A stretch of 64,000 bases of DNA from Candidatus Ichthyocystis sparus. Its GTDB lineage: Bacteria > Pseudomonadota > Gammaproteobacteria > Burkholderiales > 2013Ark19i. The stretch covers positions 62,001 through 126,000 of the forward strand of contig NZ_FKII01000044.1 in assembly GCF_900078745.1 (NCBI RefSeq), in the 5' to 3' direction. Shown piece by piece: positions 1-8,617 of this stretch. The notes below the pieces were generated by a model that worked only from the letters and a program-made list of their open reading frames with translations, did no database searches and was not told where the DNA came from. Numbering within the stretch: the first letter of the stretch is position 1; every line of letters starts with the position of its first letter. The translations under genes and the position numbers were made by a program.

Positions 1-1
1 G

Positions 2-139
2 GTAAATCTGTGTGATCGAATAGCAGTTTTAGATTTTGGAGAAAAAATAGTAGAGGATACTCCTGAACATGTGATAGCAGATCCCAAATTTATTAGCGCA
101 TATCTAGGAAAAGACTATGAAGAGCCAACAGGGCGGTAA
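2..139 (+). CDS. livG: LivG C-terminal fragment, branched-chain amino acid ABC transporter ATPase (cut by window edge)
   Basis: Only the last 45 codons are present. The frame reads from the window edge through LCDRIAVLDFGEKI and ADPKFISAYLG to a TAA stop. The segment 'D-R-I-x-V-L-D-x-G' followed by a terminal 'AYLG' is how LivG proteins end, and the next gene is livF, the usual partner. LivG is one of two cytoplasmic ATPases that power the LivHM permease for leucine, isoleucine and valine. The gene overlaps livF by 23 nt, so the two are probably translationally coupled. The rest of the operon must lie to the left of the window. Confidence 0.75.
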   Translation, partial: VNLCDRIAVLDFGEKIVEDTPEHVIADPKFISAYLGKDYEEPTGR

Positions 140-854
140 TAGTAGTTTACTTAGTATTCACAATCTTCGCGTTTGTTACGGAAAAATATGTCCAATAAGT
201 AATATTAGCTTTGATGTTCAAAAGGGAACCACTCTTTCCATAGTTGGCCCCAACGGCGCTGGAAAATCTTCATTACTGAATGCTATATCCGGGTTCATAC
301 CTCATAGTTCAGGAAAAATAATATATGCTGGAATGGATGTTTCCACGCATAGAACTTATCAAAGAAGTAGAGCAGGGCTGATATTAGTACCAGAGGGACG
401 TAGGTTGTTTACAAAATTAACAGTCGAAGAAAATCTCAAGTGTGGTCATATAGTACGCCCCAACAAACTGTTTCATACCATTAGAGATGAAATATATGAC
501 CTATTTCCACGCCTAGCAGAAAGAAGAAATCAGATAGCGGGACATCTGTCGGGCGGAGAACAACAGATGGTTGCCATAGGAAGAGCAATGGCCAGCTGTC
601 CCAAACTACTGATGCTAGACGAACCGAGCATGGGGCTAGCACCTCAAATTGTAAAAAAGGTGTTCGAAGCAATAAGCGCCATATCCAAACAAGGGATAAC
701 TATAATATTGGTAGAACAAAACATAGGTCTAGCAACAAGGCACTCCCACAAAACTATAATACTAGAAGGAGGAAAGATACAGGCACAAGACAACTCCACA
801 GAAATACTAAACAACCCCAATATAAGATCAACCTATCTCGGCGTTGCCCTATAG
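117..854 (+). CDS. livF: LivF, branched-chain amino acid ABC transporter ATP-binding protein
   Basis: A 245-residue ABC ATPase of normal LivF length. The Walker A motif GPNGAGKSS is at residues 44-52, the signature LSGGEQQ at 144-150 and Walker B LLMLDEP at 164-170. The motif LVEQN near residue 200 replaces the usual H-loop context, as is typical of LivF. It acts at the inner face of the cytoplasmic membrane as the second ATPase of the LivFGHM importer of branched-chain amino acids. The start codon lies inside the end of livG, with an AGGAAAA ribosome binding site just upstream. The gene ends 19 nt before the 3' end of the convergent rne gene. Substrate range (leucine, other amino acids or amides) cannot be fixed from sequence. 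Confidence 0.85.
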   Translation: MKSQQGGNSSLLSIHNLRVCYGKICPISNISFDVQKGTTLSIVGPNGAGKSSLLNAISGFIPHSSGKIIYAGMDVSTHRTYQRSRAGLILVPEGRRLFTKLTVEENLKCGHIVRPNKLFHTIRDEIYDLFPRLAERRNQIAGHLSGGEQQMVAIGRAMASCPKLLMLDEPSMGLAPQIVKKVFEAISAISKQGITIILVEQNIGLATRHSHKTIILEGGKIQAQDNSTEILNNPNIRSTYLGVAL

Positions 855-873
855 GCAAGGACGACGATGTTAT

Positions 874-3570
874 CTAGCAGTGCGGTGGCGGTGCATCTGT
901 TTCTTTCTTCCTAGTTTCTACCTGCACCATAGACTGTTCTACATTGTTATTATGTACCTCAGGATTAACATTTGTTGTAAAACGTGCAACCTTCTTAACG
1001 ACTGCAACAGAAGCAGGCAAATCATCACCTGAATCAATGTTTGGCAATCCATTAATTTTAGTCTCAATAAGAACCAATCCACCGGATAACTCTGGAAACT
1101 CTTTCCTCCTATTAGGAGCAGGAGCAGAAAAATTCTCAGTAGAAGATGCTGCAGTAGCATCTAATTTCTCTGCTTGCGGTTGAAATTGATTTACATCTTC
1201 AGATATATCATTTTCGGCAGCGTAATACGTACTTTGAGATGATGAATCATCACAATCTGCTGATATAACTGCCTCTACGACCGAAGCTGAGTCATGAGAG
1301 GTACATTGCTGTTGAACAGAGACAACTTTATCATCATCTCTACAACGGCGCGGGCCTCTGCTACGACGTCGGTTTACGTTGTTGTGCCCTGCTGCGCTTA
1401 CATTGTTACGATGTGTAGCAACTCTAGCAGGTGGCGAAGCCACAGCACTGCCAAAATCAAGCATACTCCTATCCCTAGAAACAGAATCAGAATCATCGCA
1501 AAAAGTTTCTACATCAGCAGCTTGAGGAGTTTTAGTTCTAGAAAACCTTTGTTGACGAGAAGCAGGAGCGCGACGTCTAGCAGCAGACGCATCAGTATCA
1601 GAAGAAGTAACAGAGTCCGCAGTCCTTACTGAATCAGAGTTTGTTGGCCTACGTCTGGTGCGCGTCTGACTTCCATCAAAAGAGGATGAAGAAACACGAT
1701 TTGACGAAGATCTGCCACCCTGAACTCGTGTACGACGATTTGTAATATTGCGCTCATTGACTGATTGTATTTTCTCTTCAGGCACAAAGTCCACCGCAGT
1801 AGTACTTGATGGATCAGAGGGAGAATCTGTTTTAGCAGATTTGTTCCTAATCCAACCCCAAACCCTATCTAATATACCCTTGCTGGCAGTACCAGAACGA
1901 CTAACAAAAGGCAAAATAGCAGATGTCTTTACAAGTGGTTTCATCCTTCTGGATTTATCAGACGCAAACGAGCTAATCTCAACGGATGCATCAATTGCAT
2001 CATCTTTAGAGGTAATCATCCTGTAACTCATTATGTCAGAATCATCACAGTCAGAGTGAACAAGCTGAATACGATAGGCTGGGGTTTCCAAATGGATGCT
2101 GGGAATCAAAATTATATTTACATGAGTACGTTTTTCCAACCCCAGTATCTGACCACGTTTTTCATTCAGTAGAAAAGTAGCAACATCTACTGGAAGATGA
2201 ACATGAACGGACGAAACGTGCTCCTTCATGATAACTTCCTCTTGCAAAACACGCAGTATGTGCAACCCAGATGATTCTATGTTTCGTACAAAACCAGTAC
2301 CTGAGCATCGTGGACAAACAACATGACTCAATTCCCCCAAGGCTGATCTCAGCCGCTGCCTTGAAAGCTCCAACAAACCAAATCGAGAAATTTTCCCCAT
2401 CTGGACTCTAGCGCGATCATACTGCAGAGACTCCCTCAGCTTATGCTCCACGGATCGCTGATTTTTAGCAGACTCCATGTCTATAAAATCTATAACTATC
2501 AACCCTCCGAGATCACGCAAACGAATTTGTCTACCAATCTCTTCAGCGGCCTCTAAATTAGTTTGGAACGCAGTTTCTTCAATGTCTGAACCACCAGTAG
2601 CGCGAGAAGAGTTGACATCTACTGCAACCAAAGCTTCAGAATGATCAAAGACAATGGAACCACCAGAAGGCAAAGTCACCGTACGAGAACAAGCCATCTC
2701 AATTTGACGTTCAATCTGAAACCGTGAAAACAAAGGCACAGAATCAGAGTACCGCTTCACAATTGAAACATTGTGAGGCATAACATGCGCCATAAATTGC
2801 CTAGCCTGTTCATATATATCAGGAGAATCTACTAATATCTCCCCTATGTCATGCTGGTAGTAATCTCTAATCGCCCTGATAATTATAGAAGAGTCTTCAT
2901 AAATCAAGAACGCCGGGGGGTTAACACGATCCTTAGTTTCTTCGTATACGATATCCCCAGTTTGAGATTTATAACGAGGACGCGACGCCTCAAAGATAGC
3001 ATCCCACAGCTTCAGCAGGTACTCCAAATCCCACTGCAACTCATCAAACGAACGACCGATAGCCGCGGTACGACCTATGATGCTCATACCAGTAGGAAGC
3101 GGCAAGCCCTCCATAAGATTCTTAAGTTCAGCTCGCTCATCACCCTCAACACGCCGAGAGACACCACCTCCTCTAGGATTATTCGGCATCAAAACCAAAT
3201 AGCGCCCGGCCAAAGAAATATAAGTAGTTAAAGCCGCACCTTTAGAACCACGCTCTTCCTTATCTACTTGAACTAAAACTTCCTGACCTTCGTTAAGAGC
3301 TAGCTGCCCCTTACGACCAGCGTAAGTAGGTTTACTATAATATGAAGATTCAATCTCCTTAAACGGCAAAAAACCGTGGCGCTCAAAGCCATAATCTACA
3401 AAAGCAGCGTCTAAACTAGATTCAACCCTAGTTATCACACCAACATAAATATTACTCTTCCTCTTTTCTCTATGAGAAGACTCTATGTCAAGATCGAGTA
3501 ACTTCTGCCCTTCCACTATGGCAACCCGCAACTCCTCGGGCTGAGCCGCATTGAACAACATCCTTTTCAT
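874..3570 (-). CDS. rne: Ribonuclease E (RNase E/G family)
   Basis: An 898-residue endoribonuclease that starts mRNA decay and rRNA/tRNA processing. The N-terminal half carries the S1 domain (about residues 35-120), the 5'-sensor/RNase H-like region and the DNase I-like catalytic domain. Visible catalytic residues are D318 and N320 in VDVNSSR and D361 in IVIDFID; the zinc-link CPRC is at 419-422. The ATG at 3570 is preferred to a TTG 18 nt upstream because GGAG lies 8 nt before it and the protein then begins MKRMLFN as in the family. From about residue 520 the tail is low-complexity, rich in Ser, Arg, Asp and Asn, without an obvious degradosome motif; such tails are normally disordered RNA/protein-binding scaffolds. 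The gene is divergent from rluC, a conserved arrangement. Confidence 0.93.
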   Translation of the reverse strand: MKRMLFNAAQPEELRVAIVEGQKLLDLDIESSHREKRKSNIYVGVITRVESSLDAAFVDYGFERHGFLPFKEIESSYYSKPTYAGRKGQLALNEGQEVLVQVDKEERGSKGAALTTYISLAGRYLVLMPNNPRGGGVSRRVEGDERAELKNLMEGLPLPTGMSIIGRTAAIGRSFDELQWDLEYLLKLWDAIFEASRPRYKSQTGDIVYEETKDRVNPPAFLIYEDSSIIIRAIRDYYQHDIGEILVDSPDIYEQARQFMAHVMPHNVSIVKRYSDSVPLFSRFQIERQIEMACSRTVTLPSGGSIVFDHSEALVAVDVNSSRATGGSDIEETAFQTNLEAAEEIGRQIRLRDLGGLIVIDFIDMESAKNQRSVEHKLRESLQYDRARVQMGKISRFGLLELSRQRLRSALGELSHVVCPRCSGTGFVRNIESSGLHILRVLQEEVIMKEHVSSVHVHLPVDVATFLLNEKRGQILGLEKRTHVNIILIPSIHLETPAYRIQLVHSDCDDSDIMSYRMITSKDDAIDASVEISSFASDKSRRMKPLVKTSAILPFVSRSGTASKGILDRVWGWIRNKSAKTDSPSDPSSTTAVDFVPEEKIQSVNERNITNRRTRVQGGRSSSNRVSSSSFDGSQTRTRRRPTNSDSVRTADSVTSSDTDASAARRRAPASRQQRFSRTKTPQAADVETFCDDSDSVSRDRSMLDFGSAVASPPARVATHRNNVSAAGHNNVNRRRSRGPRRCRDDDKVVSVQQQCTSHDSASVVEAVISADCDDSSSQSTYYAAENDISEDVNQFQPQAEKLDATAASSTENFSAPAPNRRKEFPELSGGLVLIETKINGLPNIDSGDDLPASVAVVKKVARFTTNVNPEVHNNNVEQSMVQVETRKKETDAPPPHC

Positions 3571-3989
3571 GAAATATTCTCCGCGCAACTAAACAGCGCA
3601 CGCAGAGCCCCAAATAGTATGCAAGAAACAAACTAACGACAGCAAATAAACAATCCGGAACGGAAAAATCTGCTTTTTTTCAGATTAAACAAAAAACCAT
3701 TCCACTATTCTAGTATGGTCGTCCCTTATCACGACCACCGACCATTATTTATGCAACGTCATACGCAAACTGTGGCTTACTGATTTCCATCATGCTCCAC
3801 CAAGAGGGACACTCCGCCTGTTGCAAACAAAAATTTAAAAAAACGCCTAGGGAAAAGCCCAGAAGCATCCCAAAAAAACATCACCGTCAAGTAATCACCC
3901 CAACTTTTATATGTAAAACACATCAGCTAGGGTGTACAATCGGTACCCAAGGATCAGTCCCTTACACAAACGCACCACCCAAACATCAC
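3571..3989. promoter_or_regulatory. rne/rluC divergent intergenic region
   Basis: This 419-nt stretch separates two divergent start codons. The rluC reading frame stays open back to 3792 (198 nt upstream of the chosen ATG), but that extension has no match to the pseudouridine synthase family. The region is long enough to hold a structured rne leader, the element through which RNase E autoregulates in enterobacteria. A 6-bp inverted repeat at 3717-3736 and a smaller AATCTG/CAGATT pair around 3667-3686 are the only local symmetry I see. No convincing -35/-10 pair was picked out. Confidence 0.4.
3717..3736. repeat. Inverted repeat GGTCGT-N8-ACGACC in the rne leader region
   Basis: The arms GGTCGT and ACGACC are perfect complements separated by 8 nt. 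It lies about 150 nt upstream of the rne start codon, within the probable leader or promoter of rne or rluC. It could be an RNA stem-loop of the rne 5' UTR or a protein binding site. Six base pairs may also occur by chance. Confidence 0.3.
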
Positions 3990-4985
3990 ATGACTAAAGA
4001 GAATAACCCTAGTACAACCGTTACTGTCCAGGAGGAATGCTCCGGGCAGCGCCTGGACAACTATCTCATACGCATAACAAAGCGACAACTCCCACGCTCA
4101 CGAATTCACCGTATGATCCGGTCGGGAGAGGTAAGAGTCAACCGGCGCAGGCGCCCAGCCCTAACCAAGCTAACTATAGGAGACAAAGTCAGAGTCCCAC
4201 CATTCTTCACAAAGGATACAAATAAACGTCCAAGGCACAACGGCTACACAGCAATGCTAGCACAGTTTGACAAGGATATCATCTATGAAGATGACAGCCT
4301 ACTAGCAATAAACAAGCCATCTGGGTTATCTTGTCACGGAGGTAGTGGTATTTCATTGGGTCTTATAGAACAAATACGCCTCATTATGAATCAGTACAAA
4401 TTCCTAGAATTAGTGCACAGATTAGATAGAGACACATCAGGGATTGTACTAATAGCCAAGAAAAAAAGCACCCTAACCGGGCTACACTCAATGTTCCGTG
4501 ATCGTAAAATTGATAAGAGATATGTGGCACTTATTGATGGTAAAATACAAGATCCTTTCAGGAGCATAAAGCTACCACTTGGAGTTAGGGTACGCAATAA
4601 TGAAAAAATAGCATTCATTGATAAAATCAATGGCAAGCCATCAATAACTGAAATTTTTTTATTGCTTCATAATACAGGAAATTCCCTTATTGAGGCACGT
4701 CCGTTATCTGGTCGTACACATCAGATTCGTATTCATCTATCTGCGGTTGGATATCCGATTGTTGGTGATACCAAATATGGTAAAAACTCTAAAGGCAATA
4801 GATTATTTCTGCATGAGCACATGATTTCATTTCAACATCCTATTAGTAGGGAACAACTTACCTTGACTAGCCCTATACCTAAAGAAATGATTTGTGAAAT
4901 ACGTAATAGCCAATTAAGAGCATTTCATAGAAAGGATAGTAGAGCCACTCTCTCAGCACAACAACTTGTCGATATGATTCAATAA
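3990..4985 (+). CDS. rluC: RluC-type 23S rRNA pseudouridine synthase
   Basis: About 331 residues from the ATG at 3990. An N-terminal S4 RNA-binding domain begins at GQRLDNYL, followed by the RsuA/RluA catalytic domain with the hallmark HRLDRDTSG, whose second Asp is the pseudouridylation nucleophile. The motif RTHQIRIHL further on is also family-typical. RluC isomerises uridines 955, 2504 and 2580 of 23S rRNA in E. coli; RluC rather than RluD is inferred from the position next to rne. The start is uncertain: no clear Shine-Dalgarno precedes 3990 and the frame is open upstream. The nearby AGGAGG at about 4030 precedes an ATG in another frame and does not help. sppA follows 49 nt after the stop. 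Confidence 0.85.
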   Translation: MTKENNPSTTVTVQEECSGQRLDNYLIRITKRQLPRSRIHRMIRSGEVRVNRRRRPALTKLTIGDKVRVPPFFTKDTNKRPRHNGYTAMLAQFDKDIIYEDDSLLAINKPSGLSCHGGSGISLGLIEQIRLIMNQYKFLELVHRLDRDTSGIVLIAKKKSTLTGLHSMFRDRKIDKRYVALIDGKIQDPFRSIKLPLGVRVRNNEKIAFIDKINGKPSITEIFLLLHNTGNSLIEARPLSGRTHQIRIHLSAVGYPIVGDTKYGKNSKGNRLFLHEHMISFQHPISREQLTLTSPIPKEMICEIRNSQLRAFHRKDSRATLSAQQLVDMIQ

Positions 4986-5034
4986 GTGAGACAATGGCGT
5001 ACTTTATTTGACCCCGCAGATTAGAGGTTTGAAC

Positions 5035-5973
5035 ATGTCAACCAACACACCCACTGACAATCAGTGTATATCAGCAATGAGAGACATTTCCATGTTGGCC
5101 GTAAAGGAGATACGGTCTGCTCGCAGATGGCGTATATTCTTTAGGGTGATTTTCTTATTAGTCTTAGGTTTTGTCTTTCTGCCCGGATTCTGGAGTAGCT
5201 ACCACAAAGTTCACAGCACTCATGTATATGTTACCCGTTTGAATGGAATCATATCTGATACATCGCTTTTTAATGCTCACGACACAATTCACACCATAGA
5301 AAGTGCCCTATCTGATCCTCTCACAAGAGCGGTCGTATTGCTACTTAATTCACCCGGGGGATCTCCAGTTCAGTCCAAGCGCATCCACGATAGCGTACTC
5401 ACACTTAGAAAACAGTATCCCAATAAACCTATATATGCAGTAATAGATGACATATGTGCCTCTGGTTGTTACTACGTAGCCTCAGCAGCGACAAAGATTG
5501 TTTCTAGTCCGGTAAGCATAGTAGGATCCATTGGAGTGATCATGCAAGGTTTTGGTATGGTGGAACTTATAAAAAAAATTGGCGTAGAAAATAGGACTAT
5601 AGCTTCTGGAAAAAATAAGGACTTTCTTGACCCATTCTCTGCCCTAAATCCGGATCACGTAAAAATTGCAAAAGATATAATTAATAAGTCTCTATCAATA
5701 TTTGCCAACGATGTAAAGGATGGACGTGTTGGCAAACTTAAAGGAACTGCCGAGGACTTGTTCTCTGGTAGGGTATGGATAGGAGCAGATGCTGTAAATC
5801 TTGGATTAGTTGACGAGCTGGGTGATGTAGACTCCATAGTTAGCAAAGACTTTGCTGGGAATGCTGTAGTTTATCAAACCTTTGAAGATTGGCCTCAATC
5901 TTTTTTAAAAAAAATTGGGTATGAATTTACTGGCAATCTCATGAATCAATACTTGGTAGCACATCTGAAGTAG
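5035..5973 (+). CDS. sppA: SppA-type signal peptide peptidase (S49 family)
   Basis: A 312-residue short-form S49 serine protease. A single transmembrane segment (about residues 33-54) anchors it in the inner membrane with the protease domain in the periplasm. The Ser-Lys dyad is visible as S143 in CASGCYY and K195 in GKNKDFLDPF; NSPGGSP at 105-111 is the oxyanion/substrate strand. It degrades cleaved signal peptides left in the membrane. ATG 5035 is chosen over an upstream TTG at 5008 because AGAGG lies about 7 nt before it. The position after rluC matches the rne-rluC-sppA order in other betaproteobacteria. Confidence 0.88.
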   Translation: MSTNTPTDNQCISAMRDISMLAVKEIRSARRWRIFFRVIFLLVLGFVFLPGFWSSYHKVHSTHVYVTRLNGIISDTSLFNAHDTIHTIESALSDPLTRAVVLLLNSPGGSPVQSKRIHDSVLTLRKQYPNKPIYAVIDDICASGCYYVASAATKIVSSPVSIVGSIGVIMQGFGMVELIKKIGVENRTIASGKNKDFLDPFSALNPDHVKIAKDIINKSLSIFANDVKDGRVGKLKGTAEDLFSGRVWIGADAVNLGLVDELGDVDSIVSKDFAGNAVVYQTFEDWPQSFLKKIGYEFTGNLMNQYLVAHLK

Positions 5974-6018
5974 TACCTATACCACTCTCAAGTTCTGCGA
6001 TGGGGAAAATATTAGATA

Positions 6019-7512
6019 GTGAGTATTTTTGTAATTGGTTCCGGACTATCTGGGGTAGTTGCATCTCTTGAAATAGCCCGGTACCGTGATGTGTATCTGG
6101 TATCGAAGACTCCGTACAATATGTCTTCCAGCTACTGGGCCAAAGGTGGCATTGCATGTTCTCTCTTGGCAGATGATTCGTACCATAAACATTTGTGTGA
6201 CACATTTACTGCAAGTGGAAACACTTCTGAGCGCGACCGCGCATACGATATAATCAGTCAATCTCGTAGTTCCCTTAAGTGGCTTACCGATAACGGATTC
6301 TCATGTACAAAACATGAGGGTCATATTCATCTAACACGCGAGGGTGGTCACAGCAAGCGTCGTGTAGTTCACTACGAAGACGCAACTGGTTATTACATAA
6401 TGGAAAGTCTCTACTCGTTAGTAAGAAGCAACCCTCGTATCCAACTTATGGAAAATACAGCTGCTTTGCAATTAATAATTGAAAACAAAACATGTGTTGG
6501 TATAAAGTTATCTCACCTTGATCAAAGCACAATAACAACTTACAAAGCAGGGCATGTAGTTCTATCTTGCGGAGGATTGGGGCAAGTATATCTTAACTCT
6601 ACCAACCCTATTGAAAACACAGGTGATGGCATAGCGTTAGCTTGGAAAGCAGGCTGTGAAGTAGTTAATATGGAGTTTATCCAATTTCATCCAACTGGAT
6701 TTTACGCACCAGATGGAACAGTGTTTCTAGTTACTGAGGCGTTACGTGGAGAAGGTGGAAAAATATGTGATAAAAGAGGATATTGTTTTGTCAAAGACTT
6801 CGATAGTAGAGGAGATCTTGCTCCCAGAGATGTGGTGTCGCGTGCTATTTTTTCTCACCTACAGCAAAATAATGAAAAATGCGCATACATAGACATTAGT
6901 CATAGAAAACCGGACTTCATAAGGAAGCGTTTCCCAAACCTTTACATGCAGTGCAAAAAATACAATGTAGATATTACCAGCGACCTTATACCTGTCATAC
7001 CATCTGCTCATTATTGCTGTGGTGGGGTACTAACCAATCGCCATGGAGAAACGGCCGTTCAAAATCTATGGGCAATCGGTGAAACAGCATACACTGGATT
7101 GCATGGGGCCAATCGACTAGCCAGCAACTCTCTCTTGGAATGCTTAGTAACTGGACGACAATGCGCACGTGCCATACTGAGCCGAAGAATAATAGCCAAT
7201 AAAAACATCGTTGTAGAAAAATCAGAACCCTTGCCAAACTTGCGCCCTAACCCCAAAATCAGGACAACTATACAAGAAATAATGTCGCAACATGTAAGCA
7301 TAATACGTAGCACTCGCAGCTTAAAAATAGCGGCAGAAAAATTATCATCTATTATAACTCCACAAAAAAATACAGATATAGACAATATGTACCTTTGTGC
7401 CCAACTAATAATTAAATCTTCTCAACAGAGAAAAAATAGTTACGGCTGTTATTACAACGAGGATTTTAAATCAACCGGTACAGTTTTTAAGCCAACCTAC
7501 TTAGTTCAATAG
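6019..7512 (+). CDS. nadB: L-aspartate oxidase
   Basis: A 497-residue flavoprotein that oxidises L-aspartate to iminoaspartate, the first step of de novo NAD synthesis. It has the FAD-binding GSGLSG at residues 7-12, SSSYWAKGGIA at 36-46, EFIQFHPTG at 219-227, LRGEGG at 242-247 and SAHYCCGG at 329-336, all typical of NadB. Length is slightly below the 530-540 usual, owing to a short C-terminal domain. The start is a GTG with only a distant GGGG upstream. The partners nadA and nadC are not next to it here, so they must be elsewhere or lost. The NadB call rather than succinate dehydrogenase subunit A rests on the NadB-like active-site motifs and absence of sdh neighbours. Confidence 0.9.
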   Translation: MSIFVIGSGLSGVVASLEIARYRDVYLVSKTPYNMSSSYWAKGGIACSLLADDSYHKHLCDTFTASGNTSERDRAYDIISQSRSSLKWLTDNGFSCTKHEGHIHLTREGGHSKRRVVHYEDATGYYIMESLYSLVRSNPRIQLMENTAALQLIIENKTCVGIKLSHLDQSTITTYKAGHVVLSCGGLGQVYLNSTNPIENTGDGIALAWKAGCEVVNMEFIQFHPTGFYAPDGTVFLVTEALRGEGGKICDKRGYCFVKDFDSRGDLAPRDVVSRAIFSHLQQNNEKCAYIDISHRKPDFIRKRFPNLYMQCKKYNVDITSDLIPVIPSAHYCCGGVLTNRHGETAVQNLWAIGETAYTGLHGANRLASNSLLECLVTGRQCARAILSRRIIANKNIVVEKSEPLPNLRPNPKIRTTIQEIMSQHVSIIRSTRSLKIAAEKLSSIITPQKNTDIDNMYLCAQLIIKSSQQRKNSYGCYYNEDFKSTGTVFKPTYLVQ

Positions 7513-8216
7513 TAGAAAAAAATCGGAACAATTAGTAATACTTTTGAAAGGTAATACTTTATGTGATTACCTGAACGTACAAAGATTACTATTATAAAAA
7601 TTATGCTATGTTATATGTTCCAACTAAAACCATATAGAGCATGTAAAAACACGGGTAGGAAATTTGGTAACTAGCGCTTTAGAGTTTATAGGTTAATTCA
7701 AGCTATTCTTATGGGATATGTTTACAACTACTAGGACAAATTAGGTGCTGTGTATATAAACGATCACAGTACTTTTACTAAAATTGGACACATCACAAGC
7801 ACTGTATAATAAACATAAGCGTTGGAAATAATTTACTGTTTAAGTAATAGTGGATAGAATTGCTACAGATCAGAATTTACCCAGCAACAACTTTATCTTA
7901 GCATCAGGGGATCGTTTTTAAGTGAACAACTAGAGTTAGGGAGCACAGTATGCTTCTACCGAAGCGCCAACAGTTAACAGGAAAATTACTTGTTGTTGTT
8001 GCAGTAAAGGAGATAATTAGAAATAGACAAACATGACGTTCACGAAAATTTCAAGTATAGTATACGATATGTCAGAGGTGATTAACACTAAAAGGTAGCA
8101 TTTTAGCCGTGGTGTGCGTTCGTCTGGGTCAAATAAAAACGGTGGCTTAATCTTAGGTCAACAAATAGAAAAAACTGAAGAATTTACTCAAGTTTTTCAT
8201 AAGGAGGAACAGAAAA
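7513..8216. other. Gene-poor stretch between nadB and ridA
   Basis: About 700 nt with no intact reading frame of useful length on either strand. The composition resembles the neighbouring coding DNA more than a promoter region. The only recognisable content is a fragment at 7858-8033 that resembles a winged-helix regulator split over two frames. The first 350 nt hold nothing I can identify. In related bacteria spoT often lies before ridA-recG, but I see no trace of SpoT motifs here. Confidence 0.5.
7858..8033 (+). pseudogene. Probable remnant of a GntR/MocR-type transcriptional regulator (helix-turn-helix part)
   Basis: One frame (7858-7974) reads QQLYLSIRGSFLSEQLELGS, which resembles the start of the GntR winged helix (LYxQIRxxIxxGxLxPG). 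After a frame shift near 7948 the sequence continues LLPKRQQLTGKLLVVVAVKE, comparable to LPSSRxLAxxLxVSRxTVxxAY with a few residues missing at the SRNT position. Both frames stop soon after, and no aminotransferase or effector domain follows. The likeness is short and read by eye, so this is a tentative call. If right, the gene has lost most of its length and cannot be functional. Confidence 0.35.
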
Positions 8217-8597
8217 ATGTCAAGCATTATTGATACAGATCAAGCACCTAAATCCATAGGTCCATATTCTCAGGGATATGTAGTAAATGACTTTATATAT
8301 ACATCTGGTCAAATAGGACTGGATCCATCAACTATGAAGATGAGAGAAACATTTAAAGAACAAGCAAATACCATATTTAATAATTTAGATGCAATTCTTA
8401 GCAGTGCTGGCAGCGGCCTCTCTAGTGTAATAAAACTTACTATTTATCTAGTTGACATGAAAAATTATCCTACTTTGAATGAAATTATGACAGATCTTCT
8501 TGCCAAACCTTACCCTGCAAGAACAACAATAGTGGTATCACAATTGCCGCTAAATGCATTGGTAGAGATAGAAGCTGTAGCCGTAGTAAGAAAGTAA
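8217..8597 (+). CDS. ridA: RidA family enamine/imine deaminase
   Basis: A 126-residue member of the YjgF/YER057c/UK114 family. It hydrolyses reactive 2-aminoacrylate and other enamines released by PLP enzymes, acting as a cytoplasmic trimer. The family block GPYSQG is at residues 15-20, and PARTT carries the substrate-carboxylate-binding Arg102; Glu117 lies in the C-terminal LVEIEAVAV segment. A strong AAGGAGG ribosome binding site sits 9 nt before the ATG. recG starts 20 nt downstream, so the two are probably cotranscribed. Confidence 0.9.
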   Translation: MSSIIDTDQAPKSIGPYSQGYVVNDFIYTSGQIGLDPSTMKMRETFKEQANTIFNNLDAILSSAGSGLSSVIKLTIYLVDMKNYPTLNEIMTDLLAKPYPARTTIVVSQLPLNALVEIEAVAVVRK

Positions 8598-8617
8598 CGT
8601 ACGTCTTTGTAATCAGT

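Noticed and set aside
3667-3686. AATCTG/CAGATT pair with a T-rich loop upstream of rne
   Set aside because: Six AT-rich pairs around a homopolymer loop are expected by chance in such DNA; not listed as a feature.
3792-3989. 66-codon N-terminal extension of rluC
   Set aside because: The extension is basic, low complexity and unlike any RluC N-terminus; family proteins begin near the S4 domain. Kept only as an uncertainty of the start.
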